64,000 bases of DNA from Stieleria maiorica (GCF_008035925.1 NZ_CP036264.1:9137035-9201034), one strand, 5' to 3'. Counted from the stretch's first letter, positions 31,552-41,920 are shown. Translations and numbers: made by a program. Notes: generated by a model not told the origin, from the letters alone.

Positions 31552-34500
31552 ATCCGACTGAACTGATTGGCGAAGTATTCACTCGTTATCTGGCTTCATC
31601 CATCGACATAGAAGGCGATGAAGGTACCGCCCGGCTGATGATTGACCACCTCTCGGCGTGCCAAACCGTCGCTATCGCCAAGGCAATTCTCTTGCACGGC
31701 TCGCTCAGTGGCGTGGTTGACCTCAAGATCAACAAAGAGTTTGTTGGCGAATCTGATTTGCCCGAAAGGGTCTTAACCACAGACCCTGCTACCTACTTTC
31801 GAAATTGCAAATGCGATCGGCCAATTCTTCTTGTTGCTGCAACTGGGGACGATGAAGAACAATCGCTTAAAGAGTTTGTCCGCATTGGTGCCGACGAGCT
31901 GAAAGCAAGCCCCAAACTCTGGGTGGACGCAGCCAGCAGCGGGATCGCGCTGACGGACGATCACAAAACCTGGTGGGAGAAAGCACTTGCTGGACTGTGT
32001 GACTTGCGAGTTATAGCGCTCGAGCGATTGGCTGAATATGTCGTCAAAACGCGTGAGCTGATCGAGGATGAAGGCCTTCCTGTCGGGAAGGCGCTGGGGC
32101 AATCACTACCCGCCCTGCGATTTCCGATGGATTCGGGATTCTTCGATCGAATTGCTGATCGAACGCGAACACATAAATCAGCTTGGAATCGCGAATTCAA
32201 GCGAGTCTACGGCAAGAATGCATGCTTCCTCGAAAAACGCACGCCGTCGCAATTGATCCTAAGCGAAGACGATTTGAGAAAATCTTTCGATAAGGTGAAA
32301 TCGGAGATCGGCGAACACTTGCACCCAACGATCGAGACATTCATTGACGCCCCAAGTGGCTGGAACGAGGCGGCATCTGCGCTCGCGCATTGTGAGTGGG
32401 AAGATGTTCGCTTGCTATTCGATGGTCTTCGACGCGTAAAGCTGAATTTGGGTGAAGAAACCCGACAGTTTTATGACGAATTGAACCCCGATTTGCTTAG
32501 TGAAACTGATAACGACTACTTGGACATCCTTGTTACGCGTAAGAAGCTTGGCGAAGCAACCGAGGAAGATCAGCAGTTTTATGAATCGCACCGAAACGAA
32601 ATAAAAGAAGATCGCAAGCTTCGATCAGGATGGGACAAGTTCATCTATGGTCGCCCACGCGAATGCACCGATTTTGTTATTGGACTTGCTGCTTGTATTG
32701 AATCGCTATTCAATCAAGTCGACGAAGCGAAAAAGCGAACGTTGCTGATTCGCTGCGATAGCGCAAACAAGCGTGACTTGCGAAACTTGAACTATCACGC
32801 AGGCGAGTATTTTGCAACTCGTTACGCAGGCCTAAAATCATTGCTAGGCAACCGCGTAAAGTGGGAAGTGGGTAAGCTGTTCGACTTCCCGGAACTAGTA
32901 GAACAATGGCGAGAGAGCAAGAAAAAGTTAGACCGACTGAACACGTCGCAAGCTAAGAATGCTTTGCAACTCAAATTCTTCCTTGAAGTCGAGACGGAGG
33001 CGACCGAAGGAACTATTGACAAAACCTCGACCCAGCTTGTCTGGACCTACGATGTGAACGCTGTCACAAGTTCTTTTGTTGCGGATTGGAGACGATTGGT
33101 AAAGCATCCTCTGGTTCGCTGCCGAACAGGCCTAGATCCGATTAGCTCCAAAGGAATTTATCAAACAGTCAGTCTGTCAGACGTACAAACTTTTCAGCCG
33201 TCGTATGATCGAACAAAGGGTTCGTTTGTCGCGACCTACAAGAAAGATCGCGACATCCAGATTGAGTGGCAAGGGAATTTGGCAATTGCGCAAGGAGATG
33301 GCTTCATTTCGGAGGCCGTCGCTTCCGACTTAAAGTCGAAATTTGACGACTTCGCAGCTGACTATTCCGAAGCAATTGAGCACTTCCCTGACGTTGGTGT
33401 TACCAGTGAGTCGCTGACGAAGCAGCTTAAGTCCTACACAGATTTGCTTTCCGCCATCTGCACCAACGCGAAAGGGGATCGAAATCGACAACTGCTACTT
33501 CGCCCACTTCTTCAGATAGGCGCTGTCGAGATTGATTCTGATGTGACCACAGTCATCGTAGCACCTTGGCATCCGTTGCGAATGGCTGCAATAGCGAAGA
33601 AAGCTCAGCTCGTCGCAGATATAATCAAGCGTCTGCTGACAGAAAAGCAGGTCGAATTTGGTGATCAAAGACTGTACTTCAAGGAGATGGTTAGAGAGCT
33701 TGAGCATCCCTTCTATCCTGAAGTCGTCGTCGGCTGGACCGAATCCGAGGCTCACATTTTGTCGGTCACCGACGCTGTTGGTGACTACAGCCTCCACGAA
33801 CCACCCGTTCTGCAGAAAAAGCGAATCGCGGCAACTAACGAAAATCCCGGTCCTGCCGCCGCGCGAGTGATGGAACTGCTGAGGCAGTACGTCAGGTTGC
33901 ACCCACACGAACGTGCCAACTTATCGTTGGTTTTGTTCAACAGTGATTCGTCGCGTTTGCCGCAGGCTGTCGTGGACAAGATCGCTGCGCTTCACGAAGA
34001 CGACGAGGAAGTTCATTGTCAAATCATTTTACGGCACACAAACCCCAATCGGCTGAGGCATCTTTATCAAGAGATTATCGAGTCGGCGGATGAGGATGTG
34101 GATTCGTACAGCCCTAGCGAGGCAACTCAAGATTTTCTTGCGAGGCTGCGTATTGGCATCCTGGTAGATCAAGCCGCACCGCCTGACCCAAAAGACGGCC
34201 CGCCGCACGACATCTCTTTCTCGCAGGACGTGATTGCTCGACATGCCGAATTGGAATGGTGCTCTGAGGATTTCGCACCGATAGAATTGGAGCATTTCAT
34301 TCCACCGCGTTGGTCTAGGCGAAGACCGGCTGCCAAAGACGATTTGAAGTCGATCGTCTATCTTTGTTGCCCTGTTCAAAGTAAAGAGACGTGGGCATAC
34401 CTAACCGCAGTGACAACATTCAGAAAGGGTGGCGGTGACTGGGATGGCAATCCTGAGAAGCGATTGCTACCTGTTCGCCAACTTGACTTCAGCAACAACG

Positions 34501-36848
34501 AAACTCGTCAGATTTTTGAAGAGACACACAACCTTGCGAACTGGGTTGTAAACTACGACGAACTGCTCGATAGACGACAGCTGCAAAATCAAAGCGTTCG
34601 CATCATTCGTTACAAACAGTCGGCAACTCAAGGACGTAATCTTATTATCTCGTCGACTGCCAGCTCTGGCATGTTGCGAACAATGCTCATCAATCGGCTG
34701 AGGCGGCTCAACCTCGATTTGACCGATGCCGAGTATCAGAAGCTTGCAGAGAAGTTGATTGAAGACGCAAATTCAATCTCGGGCGACTTAGCTTTGCGTG
34801 CTGCCAAACGGGGGCGTAGTGCCTATGAGTTGATGGGCGTGGTCTTGAGCCGGTACTTAATCCGGCATGAATTCACTGGCGACCGTTACTTCGGTTGGTA
34901 CTTCTTGGATGACTACGCGGAATGGCTGGGACAGAAAGAAGAGCAGATCGCTGATTTGATGGTTGTGAGCCCCGAGCAAACTGAAAATGGATTACTTTTG
35001 TCGATAATCGTCTCCGAATCGAAATACATCGACGAAGCGAACTTAGCGCCTAAGAAGAAGGAAAGTCAGAAACAACTGCGTGATACGGTACGTCGAGTTC
35101 ACGAAGCGTTGTTCGGAAATCCAGATCGGCTTGACCGTGAATTGTGGCTAGCTCGTCTATCTGATCTGGTTCTTGATGGTGTCCTCTTCTCCGCGGGCCA
35201 GTCGCCTAAGGTTAGCGATTGGCGTCGCAACATCCGAGGCGGCAGCTGCAAGATCATGCTGCGCGGATATTCGCACGTCTTCGTACATTCACAGGATTCT
35301 TCCGATACAAACACCTTTCCATTGGATCAAGTCGAGAATTGTCACCAAGAAGTGTTCGCGCGAAAAGAGCTTCGCGAACTAATGTTAGCGTATTGGAAGG
35401 ATGATGATCCTACCTCCGTTCGTAACCGTGAGTTTGATTTCCCGCCGTCAAATACTCCACATGAGTTTCTGCCGCCAACCGCCATACGGCGTTCAAGCGA
35501 TATTGTGAAGCGATTTCCTAATTCGCCTGATCGTGCAGTCCCACCGACCGAGGCTGGCTCCCAGCAGAGTCACGCCAAAACCGATACGGAATCGCCGGAA
35601 ATCGAAATTGATCCTTCTTCGGACAAGATAGAATCTATAAACCCGAGAGAATCTGGCCAAAACAGTGATCAAGCGGGGATTCTCACCAGCAAAGAAAGTG
35701 TCTGGGCTTTTGATGGATTGTCACGCGTAATTGAAGCACACGTGGAGACACGACTGGAATCTGAAGCAGACATCGAGTGGCTCAAAGAGGTTGTGAAGCG
35801 AACGAAAACTGGTCTGCAGCAGTACAATTTGCAAGCCAAATTGAAGAGCGAAACGATGACGCCAAACGCGGCATTGTTGAAGTTCGAGGGCAGCTCTCAC
35901 CTCACAGTCGATCAGGTAGTCAAGCGTCAGTCTGAATTCCTGACCACACATGGACTTAACATTATCTCTGTTCAACCGGAACCAGGAATCGTGTCCATTG
36001 CTGTTGCTCGCCGGGAGCGTGAGGTCGTAAATCTCGCGGCGATCTGGAAGCGATGGAGTCCCGCGCGATCCGATGGCAACCAAAGCATAGCAATCGCCGT
36101 TCGCGAAAACGATGGATCTATACTTTACTTGGACCCTGGCCAGAAGCACGCTCCGCATACGCTGATAGCCGGCTCAACTGGCAGTGGAAAATCGGTACTA
36201 ATGCAGAACATCTTGTTGGGCATTGCTGCAACTAATACCGTCAAGCAGGCCGAAATCGTGTTGATAGACCCCAAGCAAGGTGTGGACTACTTCCAGTTTG
36301 AGGACCTGCCGCATCTCGGCGGTGGCGTCATAACTGATGACCAGAAAGCCATTGAGCGTCTCCAAAGTCTTGTCGTCGAAATGGATGCCCGTTACTCGAG
36401 ATTTAGACAAGCCCGCGCAAATAACATAACGTCATACAACAACAAGGTCGACACTGCTGACCGAATGCCAACTATTTGGCTGATTCATGACGAGTTCGCC
36501 GAGTGGATGATGGTGGAAGAGTACAAAGAAGCGGTCTCTACAACTGTGCAGCGTCTTGGTGTCAAAGCCCGAGCCGCGGGGATTCACCTAATCTTTGCTG
36601 CCCAGAGACCCGATGCCAACGTGATGCCCATGCAACTTCGATCAAATCTAGGAAACCGTCTCATCCTACGAGTCGATGGCGAGGGCACGTCCGAAATCGC
36701 CCTTGGAGAAAAAGGAGCAGAGAAACTTTTGGGCAAAGGCCACCTGTTAGCAAAACTCGAAGGTGAACCTGTTTGTGTTTATGCGCAGGTTCCACTCGCT
36801 TCGGGAGATTTTGTCGATGCGGCCATTCACGAGTTCTTATCTAACTAG
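31548..36848 (+). CDS. dptH: Giant FtsK/HerA-type ATPase of the restriction module (DptH-like)
   Basis: 1766 residues. The C-terminal 300 carry an FtsK-like motor: Walker A AGSTGSGKSVLMQN (about 1540), VLIDPKQGVDYFQF, Walker B IWLIHDEFAEW (about 1640) and IHLIFAAQRPDANVMP. The N-terminal 1450 residues are acidic and unrecognised; a Ser/Pro-rich linker at about 1325-1380 separates them. This layout fits DptH, the DNA-translocating or DNA-binding component of phosphorothioation-dependent restriction. Overlaps the upstream gene by 4 nt; the Mrr-type gene follows after 10 bp. Confidence 0.8.
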   Translation: MNPTELIGEVFTRYLASSIDIEGDEGTARLMIDHLSACQTVAIAKAILLHGSLSGVVDLKINKEFVGESDLPERVLTTDPATYFRNCKCDRPILLVAATGDDEEQSLKEFVRIGADELKASPKLWVDAASSGIALTDDHKTWWEKALAGLCDLRVIALERLAEYVVKTRELIEDEGLPVGKALGQSLPALRFPMDSGFFDRIADRTRTHKSAWNREFKRVYGKNACFLEKRTPSQLILSEDDLRKSFDKVKSEIGEHLHPTIETFIDAPSGWNEAASALAHCEWEDVRLLFDGLRRVKLNLGEETRQFYDELNPDLLSETDNDYLDILVTRKKLGEATEEDQQFYESHRNEIKEDRKLRSGWDKFIYGRPRECTDFVIGLAACIESLFNQVDEAKKRTLLIRCDSANKRDLRNLNYHAGEYFATRYAGLKSLLGNRVKWEVGKLFDFPELVEQWRESKKKLDRLNTSQAKNALQLKFFLEVETEATEGTIDKTSTQLVWTYDVNAVTSSFVADWRRLVKHPLVRCRTGLDPISSKGIYQTVSLSDVQTFQPSYDRTKGSFVATYKKDRDIQIEWQGNLAIAQGDGFISEAVASDLKSKFDDFAADYSEAIEHFPDVGVTSESLTKQLKSYTDLLSAICTNAKGDRNRQLLLRPLLQIGAVEIDSDVTTVIVAPWHPLRMAAIAKKAQLVADIIKRLLTEKQVEFGDQRLYFKEMVRELEHPFYPEVVVGWTESEAHILSVTDAVGDYSLHEPPVLQKKRIAATNENPGPAAARVMELLRQYVRLHPHERANLSLVLFNSDSSRLPQAVVDKIAALHEDDEEVHCQIILRHTNPNRLRHLYQEIIESADEDVDSYSPSEATQDFLARLRIGILVDQAAPPDPKDGPPHDISFSQDVIARHAELEWCSEDFAPIELEHFIPPRWSRRRPAAKDDLKSIVYLCCPVQSKETWAYLTAVTTFRKGGGDWDGNPEKRLLPVRQLDFSNNETRQIFEETHNLANWVVNYDELLDRRQLQNQSVRIIRYKQSATQGRNLIISSTASSGMLRTMLINRLRRLNLDLTDAEYQKLAEKLIEDANSISGDLALRAAKRGRSAYELMGVVLSRYLIRHEFTGDRYFGWYFLDDYAEWLGQKEEQIADLMVVSPEQTENGLLLSIIVSESKYIDEANLAPKKKESQKQLRDTVRRVHEALFGNPDRLDRELWLARLSDLVLDGVLFSAGQSPKVSDWRRNIRGGSCKIMLRGYSHVFVHSQDSSDTNTFPLDQVENCHQEVFARKELRELMLAYWKDDDPTSVRNREFDFPPSNTPHEFLPPTAIRRSSDIVKRFPNSPDRAVPPTEAGSQQSHAKTDTESPEIEIDPSSDKIESINPRESGQNSDQAGILTSKESVWAFDGLSRVIEAHVETRLESEADIEWLKEVVKRTKTGLQQYNLQAKLKSETMTPNAALLKFEGSSHLTVDQVVKRQSEFLTTHGLNIISVQPEPGIVSIAVARREREVVNLAAIWKRWSPARSDGNQSIAIAVRENDGSILYLDPGQKHAPHTLIAGSTGSGKSVLMQNILLGIAATNTVKQAEIVLIDPKQGVDYFQFEDLPHLGGGVITDDQKAIERLQSLVVEMDARYSRFRQARANNITSYNNKVDTADRMPTIWLIHDEFAEWMMVEEYKEAVSTTVQRLGVKARAAGIHLIFAAQRPDANVMPMQLRSNLGNRLILRVDGEGTSEIALGEKGAEKLLGKGHLLAKLEGEPVCVYAQVPLASGDFVDAAIHEFLSN

Positions 36849-36858
36849 TTCTATTGGC

Positions 36859-37770
36859 ATGGCTGTTCCAGACTTTCAATCGATGTTCGTTCCGTTTCTT
36901 AGCGTACTCTCGGATGGGGAAGAGCATGCCATCAAGCAGGTCACCGAGGCGATTGCGGATGAGATGGATCTAACGCGGCAAGACCGAGAGGAGATGTTGT
37001 CTAGCGGTAGTCAACGACGCCTGGCCAATCGCGTCGGATGGGCACGGACCCACCTAAAGCACGCCAAGTTGATCGAGTATACGGGGCGCGGCGTGATGAA
37101 GATCACTCAACGTGGACTAGATTCACTGTCAAGCCATCCCAATGGCCTGACGCTTAAGGATCTTGATCAGTTTGCTGAACACTACGAGTGGCACCACAAA
37201 AAACGGCCATCATCTCCGGCATCCACTGACGGCGATCAACGCGGCAGCACGTCTACACCTGAAGAGCAAATCGCTAGTTTGACCACGGAATTAAACGCCA
37301 AACTTGCTGATGACATACTAGCGCAGGTTCGTGAAATGGACCCGTACAAGTTTGAGCAGTTGGTAATCGATTTGCTGTTTGCGATGGGCTACGGAGGTTC
37401 ACGAGCGGAAGCAGCGAAGGTCACTAAGGCGTCAAATGATGAGGGCATAGATGGTATCATCAGCGAGGATCGTCTCGGTCTCGACATGATCTACGTCCAA
37501 GCCAAACGCTGGAAAGATAGTGTCGGACGAAAGGAGATTCAGGCGTTTGTCGGCGCGTTGGCCGGCAAGCAGGCGAGCAAAGGGGTGTTCATTACGACGA
37601 GCAGCTTTCGCAATACAGCGATCGAGTACGCGGAAGCGGTGACACAGAAGGTGGTTTTGATTGACGGTGAACGCTTGGGGGAGCTCATGATCGAGTACGA
37701 CATAGGCGTGTCGCGAGACCAGGCTTTTGTGCTGAAGAAGATCGACTCGGACTACTTCGAAGATATGTAA
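36859..37770 (+). CDS. mrr: Mrr-type restriction endonuclease
   Basis: 303 residues. The N-terminal winged-helix (about 1-100; Mrr_N) includes ANRVGWARTHLKHAKLIEYTGRG. The C-terminal Mrr catalytic domain (about 170-290) has FEQLVIDLLFAMGYGG, an Asp in DEGIDGII and the QAKRW lysine of the PD-(D/E)xK site. Mrr enzymes cut modified or specific DNA; here the gene directly follows the DptH-like gene and may supply cleavage or a second layer of restriction. ATG 36859 is chosen; an earlier in-frame codon overlaps dptH. Confidence 0.9.
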   Translation: MAVPDFQSMFVPFLSVLSDGEEHAIKQVTEAIADEMDLTRQDREEMLSSGSQRRLANRVGWARTHLKHAKLIEYTGRGVMKITQRGLDSLSSHPNGLTLKDLDQFAEHYEWHHKKRPSSPASTDGDQRGSTSTPEEQIASLTTELNAKLADDILAQVREMDPYKFEQLVIDLLFAMGYGGSRAEAAKVTKASNDEGIDGIISEDRLGLDMIYVQAKRWKDSVGRKEIQAFVGALAGKQASKGVFITTSSFRNTAIEYAEAVTQKVVLIDGERLGELMIEYDIGVSRDQAFVLKKIDSDYFEDM

Positions 37771-38074
37771 CAACCAGGACGCCTGCTGCCTCCCAATCCG
37801 AGGCGGAGGGTGAGTTGGGCCGGCACGGGCAGTTCGATCGTGGTTACACGCGATAGTCGCTTCGCGGATGTGTCGCCCCGAATCGTTCGTTGTTGGTTAG
37901 CGGGTTGGAACAGGAGCTTGCCAATCGCGGCTGTTGTTTTGGTTCCTACGAGTGACGTTTGAGCCGTTTTTGGTCGGAACGGCCTCTGGCTTCGTAAGCT
38001 GTTTTGGGGTCAGGGTTTAGGAAAGAGAGAACCCCGGAAGTGTCTCACGCTGGGGGTTACACTCGGGGAGGCGA
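37771..38074. other. Intergenic region, no gene seen
   Basis: 304 bp between the Mrr-type gene and the serine-rich gene. The last 10 bases (GGGGAGGCG) could serve as ribosome-binding site for the GTG start downstream. I see no tRNA, repeat or terminator-like hairpin with a T-run. Confidence 0.5.
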
Positions 38075-39607
38075 GTGGGCGTCGCGATCGAACCGATCGG
38101 CGAAGACAAGGTTGGTCGCGTCGTTTTCGATGGCGTTGTCGCGGCTCAAGTCAACATCACCAAGACCTGGCATGGCTTTGCCGACGCATCACTGTCGCCG
38201 AGCTTCTATCTGGAATCCAAACCAGAGGGATCGGCCCAGATCCTTTGGCGACGAAATCCGACGGAAACCGGTTTGCAGTGGGCGGTCGTCCGGGTTGGTC
38301 ATCCGACCGACATCACACATTTGGTCAAGGTTCCAGTCGGCGGCATCAGCGCCCGCCAGGGAACGACGACCGGCAGCGGGACATGTGATCTCCACCGACT
38401 AGACCAATCCGGCAATATCGAACCGGTGTTGGATGTCGACGGCGAACAGGTCCGCATCATTGCACGAAATCACTCGGCCCAGCGGATTCGCGGACCGATC
38501 GAAGGTTCCGGGGACCAGTATCTCTCGGTCACTTTTGACGGCAACCAGTCGTGGGTGCTTGACCCGCCCAAGCAAACGCTACTCTGTAAACCGACCCGGC
38601 GGATCAAGGCGAAATCCTGGGGCACGGCTCGCGAGCTGCGATTTGACGGGACACAGTGGCGGCCAGTAGGCGTCAAGGTTTCGGTCTACAACGTCTGCGA
38701 TTACGCGCTGCTTGCGTCACAACAGATCGTTTGCCATTTTCACGAGGACACATCGGCCTACCTCACGATTGGGTGCCGTTGCTGCGATGGCAGTAGCTCA
38801 AGCTCCAGCAGTTCATCGTCAAGCAGCTCCTCGTCGAGTAGTTCATCATCCAGTGACTCGTCGTCCGGCAGTAGCTCTAGCAGCGCATCGTCCAGCCAAA
38901 GTTCATCGAGCAGCCTGGGATCATCCAGCTCGAGCAGTCTTTCGTCGAGTTCCAGTAGCTCGCTTTCCAGTTCTTCATCAAGCTCGCTTTCGTCGTCATC
39001 GAGCAGCTCTTCGTCATCATCAGGATCTAGCTCATCCAGCAGTTCCGTCAGTTCGTCGGAATCCAGCTCGAGTTCATCATCGAATTCATCCAGCTCATCT
39101 CCCAGCAGTTCCTCATCGTCCAGCTCGTCTTCATCCGAAAGCAACTCATCATCAAGTGGCTCAAGTTCGCCCAAAAGCAGCCAATCAAGTTCATCAAGCG
39201 GATCCTCGGACTCGTCAAGCCAGTCATCCAGTGATAGCTCAGCGTCATCCTCTGACTCGTCAGATTCATCGGATTCAAAGTCTGATTCTTCCGATGCATC
39301 AAGTTCCGATTCCTCATCCGGCGATTCGAGCGCCTCATCGGCAAGCAGCAGCGACTCCGAATCAAGCCAATCCGAAAGCGAATCAAGTCGGTCGGTCACA
39401 CGAGCTCGCCTCAGCCAGATCATGAACCTCTGCAACCTTGCCCCCGATCTTCAAGAAGAGCTGCTCTTCCAAAAGCCCTATTTCAATGGCCGAGCGCCCA
39501 TCACCGAGCGTCAAATTCGCCCGATCGCCGCCGAACCCAACTGGGAGAAGCAGCGGCGACGCTTCAAGAAGCTTACCGGTTCTGCCGGTCGCAGCGATCG
39601 CGATTAG
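38075..39607 (+). CDS. Serine-rich low-complexity protein with a recombinase-like C-terminal tail
   Basis: 510 residues from a GTG start preceded by GGGGAGG. Residues 1-235 form a folded N-terminal part ending in a CRCCDG cysteine cluster. Residues about 236-440 are almost pure Ser with scattered Asp, Gly, Glu and Asn. The last 70 (VTRARLSQIMNLCNLAPDLQ.., ITERQIRPIAAEPNWEKQR) resemble, in my memory, the C-terminus of planctomycete serine recombinase-type proteins. Such a Ser tract suggests a surface or phage-structural linker. The tail may be a fusion with a mobile-element remnant. Confidence 0.65.
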   Translation: MGVAIEPIGEDKVGRVVFDGVVAAQVNITKTWHGFADASLSPSFYLESKPEGSAQILWRRNPTETGLQWAVVRVGHPTDITHLVKVPVGGISARQGTTTGSGTCDLHRLDQSGNIEPVLDVDGEQVRIIARNHSAQRIRGPIEGSGDQYLSVTFDGNQSWVLDPPKQTLLCKPTRRIKAKSWGTARELRFDGTQWRPVGVKVSVYNVCDYALLASQQIVCHFHEDTSAYLTIGCRCCDGSSSSSSSSSSSSSSSSSSSSSDSSSGSSSSSASSSQSSSSSLGSSSSSSLSSSSSSSLSSSSSSSLSSSSSSSSSSSGSSSSSSSVSSSESSSSSSSNSSSSSPSSSSSSSSSSSESNSSSSGSSSPKSSQSSSSSGSSDSSSQSSSDSSASSSDSSDSSDSKSDSSDASSSDSSSGDSSASSASSSDSESSQSESESSRSVTRARLSQIMNLCNLAPDLQEELLFQKPYFNGRAPITERQIRPIAAEPNWEKQRRRFKKLTGSAGRSDRD

Positions 39608-39842
39608 CTTGAAGGTCCGATAATCTCTGCTATGTCGTGAAGAATTGCAGACTGTAGCGACCGTGCGTTCTGTCATTTCGGCCTGGAACTGGTTTGCTTC
39701 GGGGCCAATGAAGCGCATTGAATCTGGGTCGAGCGTTCTCGGCGCATCACGTGCTGCCCGACGGTAAGATCGGTGAATTCTAGAGAGATTCTTGTTAACG
39801 ATATCTCTCCACGTTCGGCATACGGTAGACACACAGGTTTTC

Positions 39843-40388
39843 ATGCCGGCCGTGCAAATGAACGAAGATCAAAAGATAGAACTATTCACTGAATTCTGGC
39901 TCAAAGCTGAGCCGGCGGTGTCGGCCTACGTATTTGCGTCGGTTTCCAGATTCCATGATGCCGAAGATGTTGTTCAGCGGATCGCCCAGGAGCTGGCCCG
40001 CCGGTTCGATGAGTACGACCCAAGTCGCCCATTCGTTGCATGGGCTTTGTGGATCGCCAAATCGCGAGTGATTGACTTTTACCGGGTCCAAGGTCGCGAG
40101 CGGGTTGTTTTCTCGGACGAATTACTCGGCAAACTCGCCGATACGATTGTCCAGCAGGCTGATGGTCGCAGCGGGCGGCGTGAGGCGCTCGAGGCCTGTC
40201 TCGATGAACTCCCGCCAAAGTCGCGCCGGCTACTCGATTTGAGGTATGTGGAGGAGCAATCCGCCGAAGAAGCCGCACGGGAATTCGACTCATCGGCAGC
40301 TTCGGTTCGGGTACTTCTGTCTCGCGTCCGGACCGTTCTCGCTAGTTGCATTGAGCGACGTCTCGCGATGGAGAATGTCCGATGTTGA
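39843..40388 (+). CDS. ECF-family RNA polymerase sigma factor
   Basis: 181 residues from ATG 39843 (or 176 from 39858). Sigma region 2 is about 20-90 (FHDAEDVVQRIAQELARRF, FVAWALWIAKSRVIDFYR); region 4 about 120-175 (LDELPPKSRRLLDLRYVEEQSAEEAAREF..SVRVLLSRVR). It resembles the Rhodopirellula-type ECF sigmas that pair with a membrane FecR/LamG protein. It overlaps that gene by 7 nt and probably drives the downstream sulfatase operon. Confidence 0.9.
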   Translation: MPAVQMNEDQKIELFTEFWLKAEPAVSAYVFASVSRFHDAEDVVQRIAQELARRFDEYDPSRPFVAWALWIAKSRVIDFYRVQGRERVVFSDELLGKLADTIVQQADGRSGRREALEACLDELPPKSRRLLDLRYVEEQSAEEAAREFDSSAASVRVLLSRVRTVLASCIERRLAMENVRC

Positions 40389-41920
40389 AAGCAGACGAGT
40401 TAATCGACCGAATTCTCGAAGGAGACGCATCCGAAGAGGACGCCAAGGATTTTCAGGCATGGTTACAGGTTCCCGGAAACCTTGAACAGTTTTCTCTCCG
40501 TGCCGAGTTGCACGCGGATTTGCGGCGATCATTACGCCGCCGATACATTCAAAATCGCGCATTGGAATCAGACGCAGATGGCACCGTTACTGACTCTGCA
40601 TCATCGCCAGTAAATCACCCCGCTACGGTCGTCCTCTCGCGTCAAGTACTACGGCTGACCGTGGCGGGGATTGCAACTGCCGCTTGCGTCTTCATCGCAT
40701 TGCTGTGGTATCGACGCGACGGGTTACCGACTTCTGAGGATGCTTTTGCAGCGACCGTCGTGAGCAATGTAAACGGGGTGCTCACTGCAGAAGGTTCGCA
40801 ATGGAATGAAAAGCTAATTCCAACAGGTGATTACGAATTGCAGCAAGGACTATTAAATCTGCAGTTTGGCGGTGGAGTGATGGTCTACGTCGAGGCTCCT
40901 GCCCGCTTCGCTGTGGTCAATCACAAGCGTGTGATTCTGCACGGCGGCCGGATGTCGGCCAAGGTTCCTCCCGAAGGGATCGGTTTCACCGTCGAAACGC
41001 CCGAAGCGGAAGTGGTTGACTTCGGAACGGAGTTCTCCGTTGATGTCGAAGGCGGGGCGAGCGAGGTCCACGTGTTCGATGGACTGGTGCGCGTTCATCC
41101 CGGAGCATCCAAACAACGTGATGTCTCAAGAACCATTGATCTACAAGCGTCTCAGGCTGTGCGGATTTCTAATGGATTCACGGAGCCCGAGGGCATCTCC
41201 GTTGCATTCGACAGGTTTGTTCGCAACTTTGACGAACCAAGGCTCAATTACGCTCGCGCGATCAAACAGTTATCGCCTTTGGTTTACTACCGAATGCCAA
41301 TCCGCGACCGAGGCTTAGTTGCTCAGCCACCCCAATATTCTGGCGTCGTCCTTACTGGCGAAGGCAAGCGTCCGCCCCATGCGTGCGGTGTGTTTATTGG
41401 CGGTTCACTGAGGGTTGGAGTCGATTCTACTGGCCGTGGAGGACGCGTCGATTCGCCGCCGACTTTGAGTACGGGGAAATTCTCATTGACGGTGTTTGTC
41501 TATTTAGAAAATCCTGCGCGCCAAGCAGTGGTTGTCACGAACTTTGACGGGAAGCGTGGAAACTTTGGCTTGTCACTTAGTTCGCAGGGAATATTGGAGT
41601 TCACCCTTCGCAGCGATGTTGCTCGGAACACGGTACTGGGCACTTCCGTCTTGCCATTACAGACCTGGCGGCACGTGGCGGCGACTGCAGATGGCAATCA
41701 TTTGCATCTTTACGAGGACGGGAAGCTCGTTGATTCCACGCCTTGTGTAGACATGGCAGTCAGCGACTCCGAAACGCTTTGGTTCGGCACCGATGCTAAC
41801 TCAACCCGGGCGTGGAACGGACGGATCGATGAAGTCGCAATGTTCGACAGAGCGCTAACCGACGAAGAAGTTGCTGCACTGTACCTTACCGCTCAAGAGG
41901 AGATTGCCAGATCGCAATGA
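40382..41920 (+). CDS. FecR-domain / LamG-like membrane protein (putative anti-sigma factor)
   Basis: 512 residues. A short cytoplasmic N-terminus (about 1-80; ILEGDASEEDAKDFQAWL, typical of planctomycete anti-sigma partners), one transmembrane helix (about 91-108, VAGIATAACVFIALLWY), a FecR-like beta region (about 115-270; VETPEAEVVDFGTEFSVDVEGG) and a LamG/concanavalin-like domain (about 340-505) with GRIDEVAMFDRALTDEEVAALY. It probably senses an extracytoplasmic glycan and controls the sigma factor. Overlaps both neighbours by 4-7 nt. Confidence 0.85.
   Translation: MLKADELIDRILEGDASEEDAKDFQAWLQVPGNLEQFSLRAELHADLRRSLRRRYIQNRALESDADGTVTDSASSPVNHPATVVLSRQVLRLTVAGIATAACVFIALLWYRRDGLPTSEDAFAATVVSNVNGVLTAEGSQWNEKLIPTGDYELQQGLLNLQFGGGVMVYVEAPARFAVVNHKRVILHGGRMSAKVPPEGIGFTVETPEAEVVDFGTEFSVDVEGGASEVHVFDGLVRVHPGASKQRDVSRTIDLQASQAVRISNGFTEPEGISVAFDRFVRNFDEPRLNYARAIKQLSPLVYYRMPIRDRGLVAQPPQYSGVVLTGEGKRPPHACGVFIGGSLRVGVDSTGRGGRVDSPPTLSTGKFSLTVFVYLENPARQAVVVTNFDGKRGNFGLSLSSQGILEFTLRSDVARNTVLGTSVLPLQTWRHVAATADGNHLHLYEDGKLVDSTPCVDMAVSDSETLWFGTDANSTRAWNGRIDEVAMFDRALTDEEVAALYLTAQEEIARSQ

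Noticed and set aside
38758..39435. Long acidic minus-strand frame (225 aa of Asp/Glu/Leu)
   Set aside because: It is the antisense shadow of the serine-codon tract of the plus-strand gene, with no independent features.
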